Source: Scolanthus callimorphus (lineage: Eukaryota > Cnidaria > Anthozoa > Actiniaria > Edwardsiidae). From it: a stretch of 64,000 nt of DNA. Position 1 is the stretch's first letter. Each line of letters opens with the position of its first letter. The notes beneath the pieces were generated by a model. It worked only from the letters and a program-made list of their open reading frames with translations, was not told where the DNA came from and ran no database searches. The DNA lies in NCBI GenBank assembly GCA_033964015.1, contig CM066919.1:6573831-6637830 (forward strand). The letters run 5' to 3'. This document shows, in pieces, positions 20,033 to 33,400 of the stretch. The position numbers and the translations under genes are program-made.

Positions 20033-21608
20033 ATGGCGGCCGTGAGTTCCGATCGTGGGCCGTTGTTCAAAATCGTGTTACTCGGGGAAGCAAATGTCGG
20101 GAAAACCTCTCTATTCTACAGATTAAAGGACAATACATTTACACCAGGAAGGAGGAATACTATTGGGATAGATAGCTGCTCGAAATTCGTCAAAACAGGG
20201 ACTCAACAAGTGACGGTAGGTGACATGACGAACTTCTCTTCATATTAATCGTTTGAATTGCACAAGGATGTTATTCTCTAGTCTTTGCGGAGTTTTGAGA
20301 TGTGTTGCGTCGTCCACTTTGTGTCGCTTGACACATATTTACCTGATTTCTTTCGAGTCCATCTGTTTTTTTGTCGTAAACTAGTAATTTTTAAACCGCA
20401 ATGAGAAATGAAGTGCCAATCAAACAATAATGTCTTTATATAAGAACAGTAAGATTGTATCACGTGTGTTACATCAACATTACAAGGAAGAATTATCTCT
20501 CGAATAACCACCAGAAAACAATCAGTAATTTTGTAAGTTAATAATCAATGAGATTTAATATTAATTATTTATTACTTTTAAGTATTGGCAAGCCAGCCCT
20601 TTCACTTTTATAAACAAACAAATCTATGATAAACTGTACTATATTTTCACTGTTTACCTAATTTACCACATCACGGTAAAGCTAAGTTATGGGGTGTGTA
20701 TGCAATGAACAGCCGTAGACATGCAGAGAGGGTGCGGAGAAGGTAGTGCCCAAAACTGACTCCAGGGGAGGTGGGTGGGGCAAAAATGTGCTTGACCAAC
20801 AGTTATGGCAATCACTGACAGAATGGAACATGGAAGACACCAGGAATTTAAACTAGAGGGGCCGCAAAGCATCATGCACGCCTGGTATGCAGCTAACACC
20901 AATTGTTTGGGTGGTTAAATAAACTTTCACAATGCGCTAATTATATATGCAGTCATAAGGTGAGCCACCCCGGTCAACCCCAGTCATAGGTTGAGCCACC
21001 CTGGCAAAGTGAGGGGAGGGGGAGGTGACTTAGAATGGTTCTAGTGTTATAGTCACCATTAGGACTAGTAAGGAGGTATGTATGGTATATATTATGTTGC
21101 TTGAAATTTTATGGTAGATGGGCTACATTTTATTCTTTTCTTTTCATTCATTTAGCTGAGTGTATGGGACACAGCAGGGGTTGAGCGCTTCAGAACAGTA
21201 ACTAAGAACTACTATAGAGGCGCTCATGCCTGTGTATTCATGTTCTGTGTTGATGATGAAGGCTCCTTACAATATTTGCCTCACTGGCTGAGAGATGCTG
21301 AAGAGTATTGTCCAGATGCCGTCAAAGTTCTTATTGCCAACAAAATTGATTTGGAACCTGAAGTAAGTACAGAGAGCATAGAACAATTTTCAGATACACA
21401 TGACTGTCACCTGGTATTCCACATATCTGCTAAAACTGGAGAGGGTATCAAGGAAGTGTGCAAACTACTAACAGAGGAACTCGTGAAAGAGAACAAGGAA
21501 TTAGTAAATGAAGCACAGGCTTCTAGTCCTAGTGATGGAGTAGTTGGTCTTGAGAACACACCTGAACCAGCATTACGACAGTGGCATAGTGGGTGCTGCA
21601 GTTCATAG
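20033..21608 (+). CDS. Rab-like small GTPase 1
   Basis: Two exons: 20033-20215 (61 codons, donor ACG|GTAGGT) and 21156-21608. They give 211 residues. G1 is GEANVGKT (18-25), a switch I region follows around RNTIGID (41-47), G3 is WDTAGVE (65-71), G4 NKID (123-126), G5 SAKTG (152-156). The C terminus GCCSS carries a CCxx-type double-cysteine prenylation signal, so membrane attachment is expected. The length is usual for Rabs. The residue after DTAG is Val where Rabs and Ras have the catalytic Gln, which predicts slow GTP hydrolysis. The intron directly before the G3 strand is shared with GTPases 2 and 3. The start ATG (AAGATGGCGG) was chosen by context and because it gives a short N terminus. 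Vesicle traffic is the likely field of action; the exact Rab subfamily is not recognised. Confidence 0.85.
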
Positions 21609-24600
21609 CTACTATCCTATCTACCCCTCCCTCATCAATTTGTTCTTATTACATTCCATGCTTATTTGTGCTTATTACATTCCATGATCAATTAATGGTA
21701 GTGGTGCACTGGTGCCTAAATTTGAGCTGTCCCTTTGCTCTTGTACCTCACTTTGCGAGAGGAGACATCTGAATTCCACAAGAATGTGATTGGCTGCTTA
21801 AACTATTTCCCAGTAGCACGTGAAAATGAATGATTGCAAGGCAATGCGCACTCACCTAAGATAAAAAGAATGAGAGAATATACCAGTCAACTGTTAAAGA
21901 AGGTGTGCCTTGTCTTGGAAATGTTGTAACAGTTTTTGTTTGGCAGTGATGACGTCATGATGCAAAAATCTTGCAAAGTGAAGTATGATTGACACCTGGA
22001 ATTGGGGGACTCCTAAAAAACGGGGTGCCTGTCCTATCACCCTATCTCTTAGGGGTATCCAAAGAGTCTGCTATCCCTTAGGGTCTCACGCCAAAGGTAT
22101 CAGACCTATAAATTCAGCGACAACAGAATAAATTGTTTCAAGTTGATGGTAATTTCAAGGACTGCTATAACATTAGGATTTCCTGCATCGAATTTGCTAT
22201 CTCTTAGGCATAAAATTCACTGTTGATCACATCCAATTTGCTATCCCTTAGGGTTAAAATCAATTTCCTGAGGAGCACGCCCTGTTGTTTTTATGGGGGT
22301 TTTCCAATAATGGAGAAGATAATTCAGATTTTCTTAGGTTCTGATGGGTTCTCAAACATTTCCATGAGAGAATTTAAAATAGGTTCCATTTTCTTCTCAG
22401 ATCGTGGCTTATAATTGAAAGTCATGGCCAAAAAACACAGCTGAATATTCATTAAAAAAATTCACCAGGTTATATCCAGTGGAAAGCAACTAGAAATGGG
22501 TTACTATATTGACATTGTGGACGAAAAAGCACAAAATACACATTTATTAAATACAAAATTATTTTAGCCTTAGAAGGGAATATATATCTTATAGCATTCA
22601 TTTAGATAGATATTTATGTTTTATTGTTATGGGCATTTGAGCAATTGTTTAGCAAATTCTTCATATCTGCCGTGAAGATATTTAATTGCTTGTAGACAAC
22701 AACAAATAGTATAATATTCTCATTGCTAGAATTAATACAATGGCTCCAGAGCTAATTAAGAAGATATGGAGAGAGGGGCGAGCTACCTTCGGCTAGGCTT
22801 GCCCAAGTCTTCAAATACGTTACCACGCCCTCTGGTGGTATCCAATACCAAACTACCCATACCAATACCATAAACATCCCATACCTAAAACATCCCAAAC
22901 CTAATTCAACACTTCATTCCCATACCTAAAAGGGATTACAGCATGAATGCCATGCCGTGAGCTTGTCTGGCTTATTAGGATAGTTATAGCAAAAATCTAA
23001 ATGTTCCGCATAATTCCCACACCTATAATAACTGACGTCTCATCTTGTCCGTCCCAAGGCATATATCATTGAAGCTGTTTCAGATGTGCTTGTTTTTTTT
23101 TTTTTTAACGAAAGAGATTAAAGGGGTAAAGAGCAAGAGCAGTGCAAGACTGCTTATGGATGCTTATTCAGTAAAATGGCAAAATGACCTGACGGTGTGT
23201 ACAAACAATATTAGAGAACAAAATTTAATCCACTATTATATGCAAACTTTCGGGACCAGCCAATTCTGTAATTTAAAACATCATCAATGGACTAGATGTT
23301 TTATAGTAGAATAAAGTAAATGATTAACGATGGTGTTATCGTTTGTCAATGAGAGTATGATTTGCTAATCGAATAATAATCATGACTCATACTAGACCAA
23401 ATAATATAACAGCAGATATAGTCTGAGTAAGGAGAGCATATGTTGTGGTAAAAGTAGTAGTCAATTGAGCAAAAGCGTAGCCTTTCAATTTACGAAAATG
23501 TCCCCAGTGTGTGGCTAGGCAACGGCCGATTAGAACGGTGTGTGGCTGCCTTGGTAAACTAACCAGTATTCCATGCCTAGTTCCAGAGTTAAGTATGTTT
23601 TATATGGGCTGTTCCATTTTATATCTGTTATTACCTCACTATCGAGGAACTGGAATTTCCACCGGGCTAATAGTGTTTAGTGTTTCATCCAGGTGCCATA
23701 AATTTTGACCCTAAAATTTCCACAGGGCCATTTATTTTATTCCAAAATTTACGTGGGCATTTATTTGCAGATTTTGGAATTTCCACAGTGGTTGCTTCAA
23801 ATTTCCAACGGGTTGTAGAAAGTATGGAATTTCCACAGGGGTAGAACAATTTTTGAAAATATGCAGTTCCTCGATATAGGGGGAGGTATGGCAATTTTTT
23901 GGGACAGCCCAATAAGATGCAGTTACAGTCAGAACTGTAGGTGACAGATTTGGGCGTCAATGAGTAAGCTTCTCAGCAATTTTGCAAACAACTATATTAG
24001 GACAATAGTTACAGAGGTGGAACTTGTATGAGTAAAACGTCACCAGCATTAAATGTTTATATTTGGTTGCTATGGAAACATCATTTTATCTGTAGCTAAG
24101 TATCGTTTACAATTAACTTTCGATCAAAAACGGGGAAAACTTATGGTCGAACTTTTAACCCTAGATTCCTAATCTTCATGAATTTTTGCAGTTGATAGCA
24201 TCTTGTTTATTTTGTCCAGGGTTACGTGATAGATCGAAAAGAACTGTTTCTGTTAATTATGCAGGTGGTTTGCCTTAAGAAGAAGATATGTTGAAGGAAT
24301 CAACCCAGTAAAGGAAAACAATACGTTGAGGTTTTTCTGTTCCCCATTTTGCATCTTGTTGTTAAGTCCCACATTAGGAAAATATGGGGTGGGTCCCTTT
24401 AATTAGGTTGCCATGGAAACATCAACTATCCAAATTTTTGCTAGTACTGCGGAATTAACATTGACGAGCAAACTTTCGTTGCTCTATTTTCTTATTTGAG
24501 ATATTGGCTAAAGTATTTTCTGCACGCGTATGAGCCCCAAGCACCCTTGCAGGTGTAGCTAGTAAGATTAAAGCAAGGCTAGTAGGTACCATGAAGGGCG

Positions 24601-27600
24601 AGTAATTAATTGTAGGATTAATTTGGGTATGATGGAACAATCTTGTTCCAGCCCGTTTAGGTGTTGAGAGAGACGCGTAGTAAAATTCGTAAAATGAGAA
24701 TGTTTCGTCCTTGGTCATATTCGATGATATAATCGTTCTGCACCTCTAAACTGCCTTCGTTATATTATAATGTTATATAGAATATGGCGTACATAAGTTT
24801 TAGCTTTCTAGTAATATGCGTCTCAACCTACTAAGTGTCTGCGGTCTACGTTTCTCAGGGCATCAGCTGGGCTTACGACTGCGATGTAGTTGCTATTTGT
24901 AGAAAGACATGGGCGTCTCTTTGCTCTTAAGAAATTTCCTGTTGCCAGTGGAGACCTTGCACAAATATACCGTATGCTCGATAATCTGATTGATAGGTCC
25001 GTTGGTTACGCATGTAGAGCACACTATATCTAGTCCAAGCCGTAGAAGGTACTATATAAAACGTGCTTCATATGTCTTGTTTTCCTTATGAGCAAGCTCT
25101 TTGATCACTCACCGGCCTCAACGTCCATAAGACCGCCGAAATCTTATAAGCAAGTTCTTCATCTTAAGAACTGAAGAACCTCTGCATCGGGCATAGTCGA
25201 AGCATGGAAAGCATAGAGTCGAATGTAACGAGAATGTGACGATGGCGAGTCAGGTCCAAAACCCTTTAAGTCTCTGCCACATAATACCGACTTTCAAATC
25301 TCACTGTCGTCTTTGTCAACTCTTTGAATTATATTTTTATGTAAATAACAAACTATTCATTTGTAAACAAATAAGTTTCGGCCTTTCTAGTTCCTTGTTT
25401 TTGTTCGAATATACGTAGCATGTTTTTTTTTTTTTTTCAAGAAAGTTTTTGAAAATAAATTGTGAAAATAAATACCCAAAAAACCTAGAAAACTTTTACT
25501 TCTATTATAAACTGTCTCGAATTTTCTTTTTTTTTTTTTTTCACGTTTTACTCTTCGTCTCTTTCTGCTTCTTTGTCCTCTCACCGGCTGCCTCGACTAG
25601 CTATGCTATTTGCAGGCGGTGTGCTGTCTTCGTAATATTTAAAAAATATATATATATATAATAAAGTTGAAGTTGAAGTCCGTTGGCTTTGAAAGAAAAC
25701 GCCCCTTATAAATGACGTCATTAATTTCACTAAACCCGCGTTTTGCTTGTTTCCTCTTTGGCATGTGCTTGCTAAATATTGCCTAAACGACTGCAGCGAG
25801 TCTCTAGTATGAGCTGCAAATTGTTAAAGAAATACGATTAAACTTAAAGGTATGGCTCCTATATATAAAATGAGATATGTGAATGTATAAAATCACCTTT
25901 ACAGCTTCATAAAGATTTGAAATTGAATATACTCAAAAAGAGTATAATTAACAGCTAGTTAATGTTCGTCCATTTTTAAATTTTGGAACGTTCCTTAGTG
26001 AGAGCCGTTGCCTCGTGATATTTAGGATTCTTAAAAATAATATATATGTATTTTTTTTTTTCGGTGATGGCCCGAATGCGTATTATTGGGAAAATCACGA
26101 GTACTAAGGGGATTGCGATGCTAATAAGGATGTCACACCTTCATAATGAGAGTTGACAAGTTAAAGAAGCAGTGGCGGATGCAGACCCTAGGAGGTCAAA
26201 ACTTTATTACATGCCGAGGTGAAGCTGGTTTTCATGGCAACATATATATATTTTTTCTAATAAAGCGGAAGGAATTGCAGTGGCAATTCCTTCGTGAAAT
26301 TCATGAAGCTTTGTTACAAAATATCAATTCAATCGGAGTACATACCACGAAAAAGCCCTCTTGCAACAGTAAAGGGTGCTCCCCGGCGCAAATTAATTAA
26401 TTAAATTACAAATTTTAGCTAATTTTGTTGAGAATCAAAATTTTGAAAATAAAAAAAAATGTCAATATCAGCTTGAAAGCGAGTTCATAGCCACCTTTAC
26501 TGCTAGAAACTGGATCGATATACAGATGAAGAATGGTGTCATGAGGTACAAAAATAAATAATAACAATCACGTTGGTGCGCGTGTCAGGGAAATTACTCG
26601 AATGTTAGGATTGTCATTATAGAGTTTGTACCAACACGTGACTACAAGCCCGGTAACTACGCAACATGAAACTTGGCATATGAGAACTTGGCTGTACTAA
26701 GCAACAAAGTGGCTGTGTACCTATACCAACTGTCCCGAAATTTTCAGGACTTTATCCTCAAATAAGCGCAAAATACCTCGAGAAGCGCAAATAGTCAATA
26801 CAAAATGGGAGAGAGAAAACGTCATGGGATCCCCTTTTTGAGCCCATCTCCTTGAATTGACGATGTAAATTTAATAATTACGTATTAATATCCAATGAGT
26901 TTGTTTACCGGGTCTACCAGGTAAATTGGACTATTACTAGTTTGGCCGAGAGAAATAAAATGATAAATAGAAACGGGGACTTGTCACCTGCAAAAATATC
27001 CTTACGACTTTAGATAAATGGAAAGAGTGTGATTTTGATACATTTACTGTGACATACATTTTTTTAATGCGAAGTTGAGGAGAAGTGCACAGTCCTTGAC
27101 AGTATAATCACCTTCATACAGAAAACTGAAATGTCAGTCAAGTATACAAGATTTTACTACTGTTACAGAGGATATGATGATTTCCTATAATAGAATACAA
27201 TACAAGAAACTTTATTTCACAAGACTTCCAAAGTAACCATACAAGTAGGTTTCTAACTTATGGCCCTCGAGTGCGGGCTTATCTTGGTCCAGTGGCGTAA
27301 GTAGGCCTGCCTTACAAATTGCAATAAGTAATCAGCTCATAATCATATAGGACATAATCCGTTATACACTCAATTGTAATTGCCTTTTGGAACAATGGGA
27401 GCTGAGTATACTTCTGTACTAAGGGAAAATATAATTGGTGTGTTGGAAGGCAGGCCTACACGCCACTGGAACCAAGAAAGCCCCGCCGAAACGGAGATAC
27501 GGCTTAAGTCAGCCCAATCTTAGAACCAGTGGGGTGCAAGTCTGAAGTCCGAAATGACCGAAAATATGATTGACATACCTATAAATACTAAATTCATAAT
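21609..27600. other. Gene-poor region; no supported gene
   Basis: Only short reading frames are present, none with a recognisable domain. Seen are one MITE (23606-23910), poly-T tracts and the pair TGGTTGCTATGGAAACATCA / GGTTGCCATGGAAACATCAA near 24062 and 24408. At 27190-27300 an A-rich, ACTTTATTTCACAAGACTTCC-type string suggests the 3' end of a retroelement. A TATA-like CTATATAAAACG is at about 25052 with no gene attached. Confidence 0.4.
23606..23910. mobile_element. GGGCTGTTCCA-ended MITE (family copy 2)
   Basis: Ends GGGCTGTTCCATTTT and TTGGGACAGCCC. The interior has repeated GGAATTTCCAC(A/C)GGG words and GTTCCTCGATATAGGGGG, as in copy 1. Confidence 0.8.
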
Positions 27601-27649
27601 ATCTTTGAGGGATCAAGTTTAAAACATTTCATTTCATTTTATTTGTATT

Positions 27650-28260
27650 TTATCAAACAACCCGGCATAGAAAAATCAAAGCTGGCTCAAGCTTTGGTCA
27701 ACAGAAGTTACACTACACCTAGCCTTACTAGAAATTTTAAGGCAGGATAACAACCAGGCACAAGAAAATTAGTGCTGGCCCAGACTTTTGAAGAAATTGA
27801 AGTCTGGCTAACAACCCGGTATAAAACATTCCACCGGCCCTAGCCTTACTAAAAATTGTTAAGGCTGGATAACAACCCAGCAAAAGAAAATTAGTGCTGG
27901 TCCAGATTTTTGAACAAATTGAAGTCTGGCTAACAACCCGGTGTAAAAATTACACCGGCCCTAGCCTTACTAGAAATTGGTAAGGAGGATAACGAACCCG
28001 GCACAAGAAAATTAGTGCTGGCCCAGACTTTTGAAGAAATTGAAGTCTGGCTAACAACCCGGTATAAAAATTACACCGGTCCTAGCCTTACTAGAGATTG
28101 CTAAGGCAGGATAAGAACCCGGCACCATAAAAATTATTGCCGGCCCAGTCCTTGATGAAATTGGAGGCTGGCTAACAACCCGGTAGAAAATTTACACCGG
28201 CCCAAACCTTAGAAATTGTAAGGCTGGATGGCATCCCGGCGTAGAAAATGAGCCGGCCGA
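27650..28260 (+). repeat. Tandem repeat of about 121 bp, roughly five copies
   Basis: Each unit has AACAACCCGG(T/C)(A/G)TA, an A-rich bridge, CCGGCCCTAGCCTTACTAGA, then AAGGCTGGATAACAACCCGG, then TTAGTGCTGGCCCAGACTTT and GAAGTCTGGCT. Within each unit AGCCTTACT / AAGGCTGG and CCAGACTT / AAGTCTGG can pair, so a transcript would fold as a chain of hairpins. No coding potential. Confidence 0.8.
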
Positions 28261-29376
28261 TTTAAAAAGTGCTGGAAGATTATGTAAGATACATAATGGT
28301 TATAAAGCAAACATAATGCAGTCAAAGAACAATTAACAAGTACAGTTTATTGAATTCATATTATTACTGTGTATCCGGGGAGGCAGAGAATATTAACTAC
28401 CATGGTACCTAAAAATACAAAGTAAAAGTTAACAAGAAAGAAGGACATTTTAAAAATACAAGGGATGAAAACTACAGGCAGGAGATGACTAAAGTTAAAC
28501 GGCGAAGGAAAGCGACGGGAAGCGAACTCTGCGTGTTATACGCATGAAGAAATATGCAAATCCGAACGAGTAGCAATGGACTAGAAATACCGACAGATAC
28601 AGTATAAACTTGTACAAGCGTTGTATAAGCAAGGCATGGAAGTAGGACCATTAGATACAAAGGTAGCATATAATCACTTCAGGGTAAAACTGAACAGTAG
28701 TGCAGTAAGCTTAACTTGTTAACTTACTTATGAGTTTTGCTTCGCAAGATCGGGAGACTCGAGGTAAACATTTCCAGGATGGGAAAAATCTCGCTTTCTC
28801 TCTGTAGTATGAAGATCCGTACAGCATACAGTATGACAAAACTCCGCTCTTCTAGGGAATAATGGTGCTGCAACTCAGTGGCAATACTGGCGATCAAACT
28901 TCACTCTCGAACTTTATGTCAAACTGGTCGAAGGCAGAATGATAAGATGGCAGGAACGCAGGATTAAGTACTAGCGTGGTCATGTGATGCCCTTTGGTCA
29001 CGTGGTGATGATTTTAATCGATCTTTCGCCATTCTAATTAATTATACGCAATGAGAATAATGACATTTTTACTTTACAAATGAGTAAGAATAAATAGTTT
29101 CAATTAACGATTTGTCAGAATTCACTTTATTTGTCTAGCTCTCGTTTAGTTTCTTTTTTTTCCTAATCTTGGTTGTTTATTCATTTTCGCGTTGTCGACA
29201 TGCATCTTAAATTTGTCGTGCATTTGTGTTTTCGCGAAAAGTATAGTCTATTGGGCGATTTTTTTGCATTTTCTTTTTTTTTCGTGAATGACAGATAATC
29301 GTTCAAAGATAAACGATGAGTTACATAAAGGAACGAATGTAAAAACGTCTAAACGAATTTTAAAAAGTGCGTGCTT
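28261..29376. other. Stretch without a supported gene
   Basis: AT-rich DNA with no domain-bearing reading frame and no clear repeat structure. Confidence 0.4.
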
Positions 29377-30320
29377 CATTCTCGTACCCAGACCTTCCCG
29401 GCTCCACCTCGCGGGGGAGGCTCAGGTGACAGCCATTGACGCATGCGCGAGATTTAATACAAAGAAAGACTTTCCAGCGCCATTCTCGAACCCAGAGCTC
29501 CCCGGCTCGACGCCTCGCCCGGGAGGCTCTGGTGACATCCATTTGAGGGCCTTCGCTCATTGGCTGAAATGGTGCGCATGCGTAAATAAAAGTAGCGTAA
29601 TCTCGCTTTATAAAAACGTATCTGTCAAAGTAACACTGCCATTTGTTTCCTAGTCGTCTTTTGAATGCCTTTGACTTGAACGCTCTAAAAGTAATTGTGA
29701 GGCATAAGACCACCATTCTCTTTTGAGCATGCGTCGATGGCTGTCACCAGATAGGGTTGTCCCCAAGTTGCTCGGCAACTTTTGGGCAACTTTTCCGATT
29801 TCGAGCAACTTTTTTACTTGAAAGCAACTTTGAGCAACTTTTTCACTTCAAAGAAACTTTGAGCAACTATTTCGTTTTTTGACTTTGTTTTTACATTTAC
29901 ATGAATTGAAGCCAATCAACGCGGGGTCAAAGCACGAGCCCAGAATGAGGTTTCTTTACTGATTTGTTATACACTTTGTGCGACTTTGTGAAGAAATAGT
30001 CTTTCTATGCTATGAAATCAAATTGACTGTGAATGAACTTTTTTGAGAGGCAGTTTTTTAGCAACTTTTAGATTTTTGAGCAACTTCTGAGCAACTCTTT
30101 GAGAAATTATGAGCAACTTTTAGACTTTTTGGAGCAACTTAGGGACAACCAGGTCACCAGAGCCACCCCCGCGAGGTGACAAGCCGGGGAGCTCTGGGAA
30201 TGAGAATGTTCCTGCGCATGCCCTACGTAAAAATCAGCCAATCAGTGAAGGCCCTCAAATGGCCACCACTAGAGCCTTCCTTGCGATGTGACGAGCCGGG
30301 GAGCTCTGGGTACGAGAATG
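29377..30320. mobile_element. CTCGTACCCAGAGC-family MITE complex carrying a nested insertion
   Basis: The outer left end is CATTCTCGTACCCAGACC and the outer right end GGGAGCTCTGGGTACGAGAATG. A second, inner pair of the same ends lies at about 29492 and 30205, so one copy has landed in another. The inner copy is itself interrupted at 29752-30153. Confidence 0.75.
29752..30153. mobile_element. Nested MITE with 8-bp duplication TCACCAGA (hAT-like)
   Basis: Ends TAGGGTTGTCCCCAAGTTGC and GCAACTTAGGGACAACCAGG, flanked by TCACCAGA at 29744-29751 and 30154-30161. The uninterrupted relative at 60905 reads GTCACCAGAGCCTCCCCC, which confirms the empty site. The interior is dominated by GAGCAACTTT repeats. 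Eight-base duplications are typical of hAT elements. Confidence 0.8.
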
Positions 30321-30415
30321 GTGCATGCTTGTGAAACGCTAATCGCGCATGCGTATTACCATTGTCACGTCACTACGTCACTATCACCCTGGCCAGGTGT
30401 TGTTGTACCGCAGGC

Positions 30416-33400
30416 TCAGTTGACGTATATATAAGCCGTTTGTGCGTAATCTCCAAAGTGCCTTGGGTACGAACTAAAATGCAGGCTCTTTGTTATTCCC
30501 AATGTGTTATGACACCCGTGTGGGTTATTACAACTCGTCACTCCGATTCCAATCGCGTAGTCGTCGGGATTGCAGCCTTGGGTGCTTCGGGGAAGACTCG
30601 TGTCCCCGATGCAGCCGATGCGAACCATGTGAGTTCCCGGATGTTTGTTGGGATTTGCGGCCAGATTACATAAGCTGCCAAGATTGAGCCCGCACCATTC
30701 CTGCACAATAAAAATCAATCAAATTGTAAAAAATGTGTACAGTCTAGAAAACAGAGAATTTCACAGAAGACCAAGAATAGCCAATATAGGAGAGAAAAAC
30801 AAGTTGCTGCTGAATTTTTCCCTTCAGCCAATCACGAGTCACGTAGAATTACTATCACTCACTGAACACGTGACTGGTTCTTATCAGCACCACAGAGACA
30901 TTTTCAGCAACACTCTATGATCCCTCGGCAAAGATTCGATGAGAGTTCGGAAAATGGGAAAAGTGTTGGGGAATTGATCCTGTTGTTTTGCTTTACGGCA
31001 TGATAAGTCCCAAGGTTAGGCTCTGACAACCTGGCACAGGGAAATTCTGCAGAAACCCATCCATGGGAAAAGCTAAATGTCCCAAGGCACACGCATGGGA
31101 AGTGTTCGGAATTCACATGGATAGCCATGGGAAATCCGAGCACTTCCCATTCTTCTACCATGGGAAATTCAGCTTTTCCCATGGATGAGTTTCTGCAGAA
31201 ATTCCCTGTGTGGATTGACACACATATAAACTGCATCGTTTTTCTGGTGATTATGTGGGCTTCCTGTGGTTTCTTGAGTCACTTGTTTTAAGCTCTCTGC
31301 CGCCGGTGAAGAAAATGTCGGAAAAGACAGATAACGTCATTTCTCGAATGTCTGTAAGTTCTAGTGGATTTTACAGCGCTAACCATAGAAAGATGAAAAC
31401 TAAGGATTCCTATATGGTATGAGGATATGTCCTTATATGGAAGTGGACTGAAAAAAGCGACACGTTTTATAGCGCCCGCGAGCGGAGCGCCATAGCTACA
31501 TGCAGGAGAAAAAGGAACAAAAAAAAGTGTATATGCATCCAACGATTCTGTCATGGACTTCCGGTTTGTGCGTTCGTTCGTCCGGAATGACGTCATCGAA
31601 ACTAGAAAAATCAATATCTCAAAAAGGCAACATCGATAGGTGACCAAACTTGTGTAAAGTTTTTCTGGAGGCAAGGGGGGTGCACTACCAAGGTCACGTG
31701 ACATGACGTCATCGATGACGTCATCAAACTAGAAAAGTCAATATCTCAAGAAGGCAACATCAATAGGTGACCAAACTTGGGTAAAGTTATTTTGGAGGTA
31801 AGGGGGGTGCACCACCAAGGTCACGTGACATGACGTCATCAAAACAAGAAAAGTCAATATCTCAAGCAGGCAACATCGCTAGTTGACCAAACTTTGGTAA
31901 AGTTATTTTGGAGGTAAGGGGGGTGCACCACCAAGGTCACGTGACATGACGTCATCAAAACTAGAAAAGTGAATATCTCAGGAAGGCAACATCACTAGGT
32001 GACCAAACTTGGGTAAACTTATTTTGGAGGCAAGGAGGGTGCACTACCAAGATCACGTGACTAACGTCATCGATGACGTTATTAAATCTAGAAAAGTCTA
32101 TATCTCGAGAAGGCAACATCGCTAGGCGAACAAACTTGGTACAGTCCAGAAAACATCCGGAGTGGGTATGGAGCTCTTTGAAATGCAACATAAAAAATCT
32201 GAATCTGAAGTATGGCAATGGAGAACAAGAATGTTTTCTGTAGCAAGTGACGTCGCGACACGTCATATTATTAATCTTTTGCAGGACTTATAATTTTCCC
32301 TAGCAACGGCCAAACAAGATAGGTAAACGCACCTTTTTATAAAAATATGTAACCGGGAGCTCCGCTTTTAGCCAGTGGCTAAATCTATATATTAAGTAAA
32401 TTTCTTGATGTAAAGAAAGCCTAATTGCTCACCGTTTTGATGTGCTCCAAATCGAGATGTTTGCCAAACAAACTCATCAAGTGCGCAAACGTGTACGCTT
32501 CATCTGTCTGCACAGCAAATTGTGTGCCAAACAAGTGCGATAGCGTGGTATCCCTGTGGTGAGTGAAGTTCGCGCAATGACTCCTGGGACCGCTAAAGCA
32601 AACCCGCAATGCATTACTGGTGATAGAAAACCATCCGGGGTTTTTCATGGACGACGGTGACTTGAGGTCAGCGGATGATTTCACGTTGATCACCTTCCCG
32701 TCATACCATGCGGGGCTGTTTGGTGCAAAGTCTTTGGACAGCCCTTGAGCACGTCCAACTTGTGTCCAGCCCACAGCGTCCGTCCCACCACAGGCAGACT
32801 GAACCATCTCACAATGTGCCTGGAAGAAATACAAAAACTGGTAAGGAGACTCGGACCACCATTGGTCACACGTGTCTTGCAGATAAGATGGCGCTAATTC
32901 TGAGTAGCGGCCATTAATTTTCGCGTTTTGAAAAGACTAAACTGGATAAGTGTAAGTCTCTTCGCTGAGCTAGAGTCGTGAGCTCACATATGAGCTATTA
33001 CCAATACCCACCGTGTATGGCTTCCCATGTATAGATACTAGCCAGTACTTCCCCGTGGACGCTGACGAGTTGGCGCTCAAGATCTCTGCACAAGACTTTG
33101 CGGGGTTGTGTTCGGATCCCAAGCCACTGCACGGCTCACTGCAAACATACGTACTCGTGCTTGTTAGTCGTTAGCTTTGTAGTCGCCCACACCAGGGCCC
33201 AAACATTGCGATCATATGGTCGCCAATGGCGACCAGATTGAGGATTCTGGGAGCAAAACTTTCAACCTAGACGCCAAATAGCGACTAACCTTTCCGGTCT
33301 GTAGGACTACTTTTCAAAATTAGCTGTCAACAGTATTAAGGCGGGACAGGGGCTCATAAATAGGGGCGTCCCTCTCTAGTATTGCCCTACTGATAAGGCA

